NCBI RefSeq assembly: GCF_000455825.1
Contig: NZ_ATAO01000206.1
Location: forward strand, 558,001-622,000
Origin: Microbacterium maritypicum MF109
GTDB taxonomy: Bacteria > Actinomycetota > Actinomycetes > Actinomycetales > Microbacteriaceae
Reading direction: 5' to 3'
DNA: 64,000 nucleotides
Part shown: positions 55,674-61,315 of the stretch, piece by piece
Layout: each line of letters opens with the position of its first letter
How positions within the stretch are numbered: the stretch's first letter is position 1
Program-made: the position numbers and the translations under genes
The notes under the pieces: model-generated
The model's database searches: none
Seen by the model: the letters and a program-made list of their open reading frames with translations, nothing else
Told to the model about the DNA's origin: nothing

Positions 55674-56249
55674 TCAGAACAGGTCGTCCGACATGGCCTC
55701 GACACCGCCGGCGGGTACCGCCTGCGGGACAGGGGCACCCTGGGGAACCGGAGCTGCCTGGGGGACGTACTGCTGCTGCGGAACGGCCTGAGGCTGTGTC
55801 GCCACGACCGGAGCCGTCAGCGCAGGTGCCGCCGGCTGGACCGGCTGAGCCATGCCAGCAGGCGGCTGAGCTGCCTGCTGCCCCTTCGGCGCGCTTTTGG
55901 TGAAGACCGTGGTGCCGAACTGCAGGCTGGGACCGATCGCAGTCGGCTCGATCTCCAGCGAGTACGCCGTCTGGCCCTCCCGTGTCTGATACGGCTTGTG
56001 CTTGAGCTTGCCGTACACGATAACCTGCTGCCCCTTGGCCAGCGAGTTGGCGACGTGCTCACCGAGCTCGCGCCATGCGGCCACGCGGTAGAAGATCGTG
56101 TCTCCGTCCTTCATCGCGTTCGCCTCGCGGTCGAACACCCTCTCCGTCGAGGCGACGGTGAAGTTCGCCACGGGGATGCCGTTCTGCGTGTAGCGCAGCT
56201 CCGGATCCGCCGTCACATTCCCCACGACCGTCACGTTCGTCTCGTTCAT
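55674..56249 (-). CDS. ssb: Single-stranded DNA-binding protein
   Basis: This encodes 191 residues from ATG 56249. The OB fold spans residues 1-112 (GNVTADPELRYTQNGIPVANFTVAS; AAWRELGEHVANSLAKGQQVIVYGKL). A Gln/Pro/Ala-rich linker leads to the acidic tip MSDDLF, which in other SSBs recruits DNA-processing proteins. It covers ssDNA during transfer and replication. Transcription probably starts about 100 bases upstream from a class A element, making this one of the few leadered genes here; the leader contains a strong hairpin that could control translation. Confidence 0.92.
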   Translation of the reverse strand: MNETNVTVVGNVTADPELRYTQNGIPVANFTVASTERVFDREANAMKDGDTIFYRVAAWRELGEHVANSLAKGQQVIVYGKLKHKPYQTREGQTAYSLEIEPTAIGPSLQFGTTVFTKSAPKGQQAAQPPAGMAQPVQPAAPALTAPVVATQPQAVPQQQYVPQAAPVPQGAPVPQAVPAGGVEAMSDDLF

Positions 56250-56381
56250 CTCTAGTTCCGTTCTGGGAACCCGTGGGTTCCCTTTCTCCTTGCGACCACC
56301 CGTCCACTCGGTTTGTGGAGGGTCAGACGCCGCGGGGATGCGGCCTCTGCCATGCACATACCCGGTCTGGACGGGAATGCT
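56250..56381 (-). other. SSB leader with hairpin
   Basis: The 100-base predicted leader holds GGGAACC-CACG-GGTTCCC just upstream of the SSB ribosome site. It could fold over or next to it, or bind SSB. A 33-codon ORF also starts one base after the class A hexamer, but it lacks other support. Confidence 0.4.
56355..56363 (-). promoter_or_regulatory. Class A element upstream of ssb (leadered)
   Basis: Minus-strand GGGTATGTG; the start of transcription is predicted near 56348. Confidence 0.6.
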
Positions 56382-56969
56382 TCACACGGGGATCCTGCGA
56401 AGCAGATCCCACGCAGTACGGGCGACCCCGAGGTCCTCTTCGATGTCCGCAAGTGCCCGGTGCGCTTTCGCGCCGCCGTTATGGAGCTTGCTCATCGCTG
56501 TCGAGCCCGTGGCGTCCTTGAATGCCTGGGCGACGATCGAGATGTCCAGCGGCCGGTAGTGCAGCAGTGCGGCTACCTCCGGGAGGTGGAGCTTCGTCCA
56601 TGGCCAGTCGAAGTTCGCTACTCCCCCGCCTGCCATCCTCAACGTCTCGCCGGGAGTTGCCAGCGCGGACAGCCACGCGCTGGTGTTCCGGTCGACCCAT
56701 CCGAGCGTGGGCGCATCCCACCCTTTCAGAGCAAGTTCGTACCAGAGACCGCTCTCGTGGTGCATGCGCTTGACGTACTCGTTCGAGTTCAATTGCTCCC
56801 AGGCCTCATCGGTGGTCTGGATCAGCGATGAACGGCGGTCGATCTCGCGGAGCTCCTTGTCGGTGACGATGAACGCCACCTCCAGCAGATGATCATGCCT
56901 CTCGTCGAGTCCGGTGGTCTCGTAGTCCGTCCAGACGTAGGCTGCTGGCCCATGCTTGCGCTCTGTCAT
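56382..56969 (-). CDS. DEDD-family 3'-5' exonuclease (oligoribonuclease-like)
   Basis: This encodes 195 residues from ATG 56969, placed by a class A variant. TDYETTGL near residue 14 gives the DxE pair, MHHESGLW and a central Asp follow, and HRALADIEED near 170 provides the final H/D. This matches DEDDh nucleases such as oligoribonuclease and proofreading subunits. It lies between SSB and the tagged KTSC gene, close to DnaE, so proofreading or processing in replication is plausible. The relation to a specific subfamily is not certain. Confidence 0.75.
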   Translation of the reverse strand: MTERKHGPAAYVWTDYETTGLDERHDHLLEVAFIVTDKELREIDRRSSLIQTTDEAWEQLNSNEYVKRMHHESGLWYELALKGWDAPTLGWVDRNTSAWLSALATPGETLRMAGGGVANFDWPWTKLHLPEVAALLHYRPLDISIVAQAFKDATGSTAMSKLHNGGAKAHRALADIEEDLGVARTAWDLLRRIPV

Positions 56970-56984
56970 GGGCCTCAAATACCC
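56970..56984 (-). promoter_or_regulatory. Class A element (GGGTATTTG variant)
   Basis: Minus-strand GGGTATTTG, six bases, ATG 56969. Confidence 0.6.
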
Positions 56985-56991
56985 GGTAATC

Positions 56992-58056
56992 TCACGCCCG
57001 CGCGTTGTAGAGCTCGCGTGCGGAGAGCAGTTCGTCGAAGGATGCTTCGCCGGCTTCAACAGCCACGTGCGCGCGGACCAGAGCGTCGTACGGGGTCACC
57101 ACCGTGGTGGGTGCCGTGTGCCGTCGGCACTGGTGCCCGCGGTCGGCGTTGAACCACCGTCGGCAGTCGCCGCACTGCTCGACGGGAACGCGCGCCGCGT
57201 TGTGCTTGACGAGCGCGTTGTACTGGCCCCCGACGGACGACGACTCGCGAACGGCACGGTAGATCGACTCATCGACTCGGTATCCGTATGTTCGATCGCC
57301 GAGCTGGATGATCATCTCCTCGGACGCCCGGTTGTATCCGACACCGCGGACCCACGAGGAGTTCAGCCTGTCGGTCTCCATGGTTGCGCCTGCCTTCGCC
57401 AGACGCTGCTTGTGCCGCTCAAGGAGGTCTCCAGCCTCTCGAAGGGCATGGGCGGGACGCCGGGACTCGAGGATGCTGGTGACGGCTTCCGATGCCCGCC
57501 ACGAGACGTTCGCCGGGAAGCCCAGGGGCTCGACGGACCACTGGCCCGGACCGTTCTTCGTCACGCGCACGTGCCCGATGATGGAGTTCCCTGCCTGCCC
57601 CTCGAGCTCGATGGGCATCTCGAAGGTGCCGCCGTTCTCGGCGGCGAACTGACGGACCGTGCTCACGTCATACATGCGGAGTGCGAGACCGCCGCCTTCG
57701 TACAGTTGCCGCGGGACCCGAAGGTTCCCGCCGATGGACCGCCCTCGAGCCTTCCTCTGCTGCCCCGGCATGTAGTCGTCTGGCATCAGCGGATACCCGG
57801 AGCCGACGCTGGCGTTCCGCCTCGCCTGCTCGTGCCACTCCTCGATGCCCTCCGCCGAGCGTGCGCTCGTCGACGTCGACCATGTGGCGACCGCCGGGAG
57901 GTACCCACGGTCCTGCAACTGTCGACGCCGGTCGAGGAGGAGCTGGATATCCGCGCGGTCTGCTTCGGACAGCGACCCCGCCGGTCCGGTGCGGATGTGT
58001 CCCGCGTACTGGCCGCGGCCGTCGTGGATGTCGCCGTTCGCATCGATCGAAACCAT
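56992..58056 (-). CDS. N-terminally tagged protein 9 with KTSC domain and zinc-like C-terminus
   Basis: This encodes 354 residues from ATG 58056, placed by a class B element. The tag (GDIHDGRGQYAGHIR) precedes a long soluble part with two beta-rich regions (SIIGHVRVTKNGPGQWSVEPL). Residues about 235-285 form a KTSC domain (SSWVRGVGYNRASEEMIIQL, then DESIYRAVRESSSVGGQYN), which is found in lysyl-tRNA synthetases and plasmid proteins and probably binds nucleic acid. A C-terminal segment has CGDCRRWFNADRGHQC, a likely zinc finger. The long plus-strand ORF over this gene is a shadow of the primase-helicase frame. Confidence 0.7.
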   Translation of the reverse strand: MVSIDANGDIHDGRGQYAGHIRTGPAGSLSEADRADIQLLLDRRRQLQDRGYLPAVATWSTSTSARSAEGIEEWHEQARRNASVGSGYPLMPDDYMPGQQRKARGRSIGGNLRVPRQLYEGGGLALRMYDVSTVRQFAAENGGTFEMPIELEGQAGNSIIGHVRVTKNGPGQWSVEPLGFPANVSWRASEAVTSILESRRPAHALREAGDLLERHKQRLAKAGATMETDRLNSSWVRGVGYNRASEEMIIQLGDRTYGYRVDESIYRAVRESSSVGGQYNALVKHNAARVPVEQCGDCRRWFNADRGHQCRRHTAPTTVVTPYDALVRAHVAVEAGEASFDELLSARELYNARA

Positions 58057-58074
58057 GCTCAGAGCACGCCCGGC
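58057..58074 (-). promoter_or_regulatory. Class B element
   Basis: Minus-strand GCCGGGCGTGCT, six bases, ATG 58056. Confidence 0.65.
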
Positions 58075-58104
58075 TACACCCGGAACTCGGACTTCTCGGA
58101 GACC

Positions 58105-58119
58105 GGGTATTCGATGGTC
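58105..58119 (+). promoter_or_regulatory. Class A element (GGGTATTCG variant)
   Basis: GGGTATTCG, six bases, ATG 58120. Confidence 0.6.
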
Positions 58120-61100
58120 ATGGCGAACAAGAAGAAGGTCAGCCGTTGGACCCCGGAGGACTATGCCTCCCTGAAGGTGTTCGGGTCCGGTGCCATCAAG
58201 CTGGCGGACTCCCAGGTCGCTCCCTTGGTCGCGCAGTCCCGCGGGTACTCGACGGTCGAGGATGCGGAGGGAGCCAAGAGCATCGCGTCGCTCGCGTACG
58301 CCGAGGAAACACAGAAGAGGGCGCTCACCCGACGGCTGACAACGATGACCCAGGACGCGAACGACTTCCTCGTGCTGCCCTGGTACTCCCTCGCTGCCGT
58401 CGCGTCACGGCAGACGACCGCTGACAGCGCCTGCACCCAGGTCCGTCCTGCTCGCCCGCTCATGAACGCGAAGACGAAGAAGGCGCCGAAGTACGAGCTC
58501 CTCGCCGGCCACGACTCGGTGCTCGACGTCAACCCCGCCACACCACTCGAGTGGTTGACTGAGTCCCCGACGGTGCTGATCACCGAGGGCTGCATGAAGG
58601 GGGACGCGGCGCTCAGCGCGAAGCTGCTCGACGCCGGAATCGACCGGGATGCCCTGAGCGCGATCGCTGAGGGCACTCAGCACGAGGCCCGCCTCGCACT
58701 GCAGGCGCTGATGACGTCCCTCCCTCGGCGCGAGTGGGTCACCGTCATGTCTCTCGTCGGCGTCGGGAACTGGCACAAGCAGCCGGAATGGAACTCGGTA
58801 CGGCTCACGAATCGTGATGTCTGGCTCGCCTTCGACGGCGACCTGCGAACGAACCGTGCCGTCTGGGATCAGACGGAGCGCATGTGGGAGTTCATCCTCA
58901 CCAGGAAGGGTGCGCCGAAGCTGCTCGACCTCGGCGGTGCATCCGCTGAGAAGGACGCTCTCACCTCCGGGTACGACGGCAAGGTCGGCATCGACGATTA
59001 CCTTTCGCACGTCGGCACATGGAAGGACCTCGAGCAGTTGCTCGAGTCCGGCCTTCCAGTGGCGCCTGAACGTACCAAGGGCGCTGGCGGATACCGGCCG
59101 GGCGACTTCCGCGTCACCGATGACGGGCTGTCCGTGGAGGAGTGCGTCAAGCGCACCGACGCGACCGGCGATACTGCGGTCATCTGGGAGCCACGGCTGC
59201 CGTATGGCGGTCGCGTCAAGCGCATCAGCTCGCTGCACGCCATCAGCGAGATCACCCCGACGACGGGCAAGGCGACGCCGCAGAACGTCATCCGCTCGGC
59301 GAAAAAGGGCCAGTGCGTCATCGAGATCAACTGGCGAGACGCCGATGGGGCCGAGCGCTCCGCGGAGATCACAGGCACGAGTGATCTCCTTCTGACGAGC
59401 CCCACGGACTGGAACCGCGCGAACGCGCACATCCCCGACGATGTCGCTGCTCTGCCTCGGTTCCCTCCTCGCAAGGGAGCGGAAGCGGACGGATTCCGTG
59501 AGGCCATCAAGGCCTTCCGTGCCGACGAGACGGAACGTGCCGACACGTGGGACGTGATGGGCTACGTACCGACGAGCAGCGGCTGGCCCGTGTACATCAT
59601 CGGAAACCAGGTGCTCGGCCGCACGCGTAGCGACGAGGCGAGCAACTTCCCCGGGGTGACCAACGAGGTCCTCGACGGCGCCTCGCGCTTCGGTGTCGTC
59701 GACACGTACTGGGAGCACTTGGAAGCCGAGGATCTGGACGGCTGGAAGGCTCAGATCCGCGCGGACATCGAGACCGTGGTCCGCGCCTTCGTCGTCGAAT
59801 CGCCGTGGAAGGACCCTACGATCGGGCCGATCGCCGTCGCCGTCGGCCTCCGGGCGACAGCGCCGGCGCAGAACGTCTGCAATCTCTATGTCTCGGGCGG
59901 TTCGGGCGCGGGCAAGAGCTACCTGGCGTCGTTCATCGCCAACTTCGTCGCCGCACCCGGTCGGGTCTTCACCGAGAACAGCCTCCCCGGCAGCGGCAAT
60001 GACACCTTCGCGGCGCTGGAGCACAGCGTCAGCCGTACCCCGATCTTCTTCATCGACGACATCGCCCCGACGGCAAGCCGTCGTGAGCAGGAGAACCAGG
60101 CGAAGGCGATCGAGAACATCATCCGCGCGAAGACCAACGGAGGCGGCCGCCGTCGAGGAACCGCCGACGGCGATCAGAGGGCAGTGCAGCTGCCGCGCGC
60201 CGTCCAGGTGTTCACTGCCGAAAACGGTCAGACCACCCCGTCGATCCGTCAGAGGCTGATCAACATCAACCTCGTCGCCGGGGACACCGACTCTGCACGC
60301 GCGAAGCACCTCGAGAAGTTGACTCGAAGTGACGACCAGCCGCTGTCCCGGCTCACGGCTGCCATGATCCGGTTCTGGCTCAACGTCGACATCAACGAGA
60401 CCGACCTCGCCCTGCGGGACGACATCCCGCTGGAGGGGCTCCGAACCTGGGCTGACCTGCACGACCTTGCTCACAACAGCATCGAGGAGGTCGCGGAAGA
60501 CCTGGAGCGACGGTTCGAAGAGGAAGGCGCCCCGGGCGGAGTCGCGTCGCGCCAGGCCCGCACTTGGGCTGACATCCTTTTCACACTCGACGTCCTGCTC
60601 GCGCTCGGGAAGTGGGCGGGTATGAAGCATGACGACCCCGTCCTCCACCCGTTCAGCGACACGAAGAGGCTTCGGACCTCCATCGTCCGTCGCGCACGGA
60701 TCGACGTCAGCAACGCCCGGGCGGACACGATCGTTCACCGGCTCATGGCGGCGCTGCGTGACCTTCTCGAATCCGGGAAGGCGCACCTCGCACACCCGAC
60801 CATCTCCGGCGCACGTCCGGTAGAGTCCGGGGAGAACGCCGACTGGCTCAACCGTTCCGTCGGCTGGCGAATGAACCCGCGGATCGACTCGTGGGAGCCA
60901 CAGGGTGAGCAGATCGGCTACCTCGGCCGTGCGAAGGACGGGGACGAGCTCATCGCGCTGTTCTCCTCTCAGACCGCGTTCAACCTCGCCGCCCGGCACT
61001 TCCCGGATCTCATCCCTCAGGGGCAGCGTGCCACGGACACGTGGCGGCAGGTGTGGACCGAGGACGGCGGAGCATTCGTCTCGAAGGAGTGGAAGCAGAA

Positions 61101-61236
61101 CGGCTCCCGAGACATCCAGGCCCGCGCCCGACTGCGTGGTTCCGGTGAGGACCAGGCGACCATGCGCGCTCTGGGGGTCCCCGTCCTGCTGAGCAAACTG
61201 CTGTCCATGGAGGACCCTGAAGCCACCGGAGAATGA
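58120..61236 (+). CDS. Primase-helicase-like replication protein (TOPRIM-like plus DUF927-like ATPase)
   Basis: This encodes 1038 residues from ATG 58120, set by the class A variant; longer in-frame starts are rejected because they run through the antisense tagged gene. Near residue 154 ITEGCMKGDAAL is a TOPRIM/DUF3854-like motif. After a linker, an ATPase domain has Walker A SGGSGAGKSYL near 592 and a Walker B FFIDDIAP near 645, plus PRAVQVFTAENGQTTPSIRQR. This resembles DUF927 helicases of phage and plasmid replisomes. It likely unwinds and primes the element. DnaE follows after about 80 bases. Confidence 0.72.
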   Translation: MANKKKVSRWTPEDYASLKVFGSGAIKLADSQVAPLVAQSRGYSTVEDAEGAKSIASLAYAEETQKRALTRRLTTMTQDANDFLVLPWYSLAAVASRQTTADSACTQVRPARPLMNAKTKKAPKYELLAGHDSVLDVNPATPLEWLTESPTVLITEGCMKGDAALSAKLLDAGIDRDALSAIAEGTQHEARLALQALMTSLPRREWVTVMSLVGVGNWHKQPEWNSVRLTNRDVWLAFDGDLRTNRAVWDQTERMWEFILTRKGAPKLLDLGGASAEKDALTSGYDGKVGIDDYLSHVGTWKDLEQLLESGLPVAPERTKGAGGYRPGDFRVTDDGLSVEECVKRTDATGDTAVIWEPRLPYGGRVKRISSLHAISEITPTTGKATPQNVIRSAKKGQCVIEINWRDADGAERSAEITGTSDLLLTSPTDWNRANAHIPDDVAALPRFPPRKGAEADGFREAIKAFRADETERADTWDVMGYVPTSSGWPVYIIGNQVLGRTRSDEASNFPGVTNEVLDGASRFGVVDTYWEHLEAEDLDGWKAQIRADIETVVRAFVVESPWKDPTIGPIAVAVGLRATAPAQNVCNLYVSGGSGAGKSYLASFIANFVAAPGRVFTENSLPGSGNDTFAALEHSVSRTPIFFIDDIAPTASRREQENQAKAIENIIRAKTNGGGRRRGTADGDQRAVQLPRAVQVFTAENGQTTPSIRQRLININLVAGDTDSARAKHLEKLTRSDDQPLSRLTAAMIRFWLNVDINETDLALRDDIPLEGLRTWADLHDLAHNSIEEVAEDLERRFEEEGAPGGVASRQARTWADILFTLDVLLALGKWAGMKHDDPVLHPFSDTKRLRTSIVRRARIDVSNARADTIVHRLMAALRDLLESGKAHLAHPTISGARPVESGENADWLNRSVGWRMNPRIDSWEPQGEQIGYLGRAKDGDELIALFSSQTAFNLAARHFPDLIPQGQRATDTWRQVWTEDGGAFVSKEWKQNGSRDIQARARLRGSGEDQATMRALGVPVLLSKLLSMEDPEATGE

Positions 61237-61274
61237 CGACGATGACCGTCTGAGGACACGACGCGTCCAGCACC

Positions 61275-61289
61275 GGGTATGCGCTCTGT
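61275..61289 (+). promoter_or_regulatory. Class A element of dnaE (leadered)
   Basis: GGGTATGCG followed by six bases. The start of transcription is predicted near 61290, with GGAAGGAG at 61303-61310 before GTG 61316. Confidence 0.6.
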
Positions 61290-61315
61290 GAACGCATCTT
61301 CCGGAAGGAGACGCC

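Noticed and set aside
56956..58119. Longer N-terminus of the primase-helicase
   Set aside because: It runs antisense through the tagged KTSC gene; the class A variant fixes the start at 58120.
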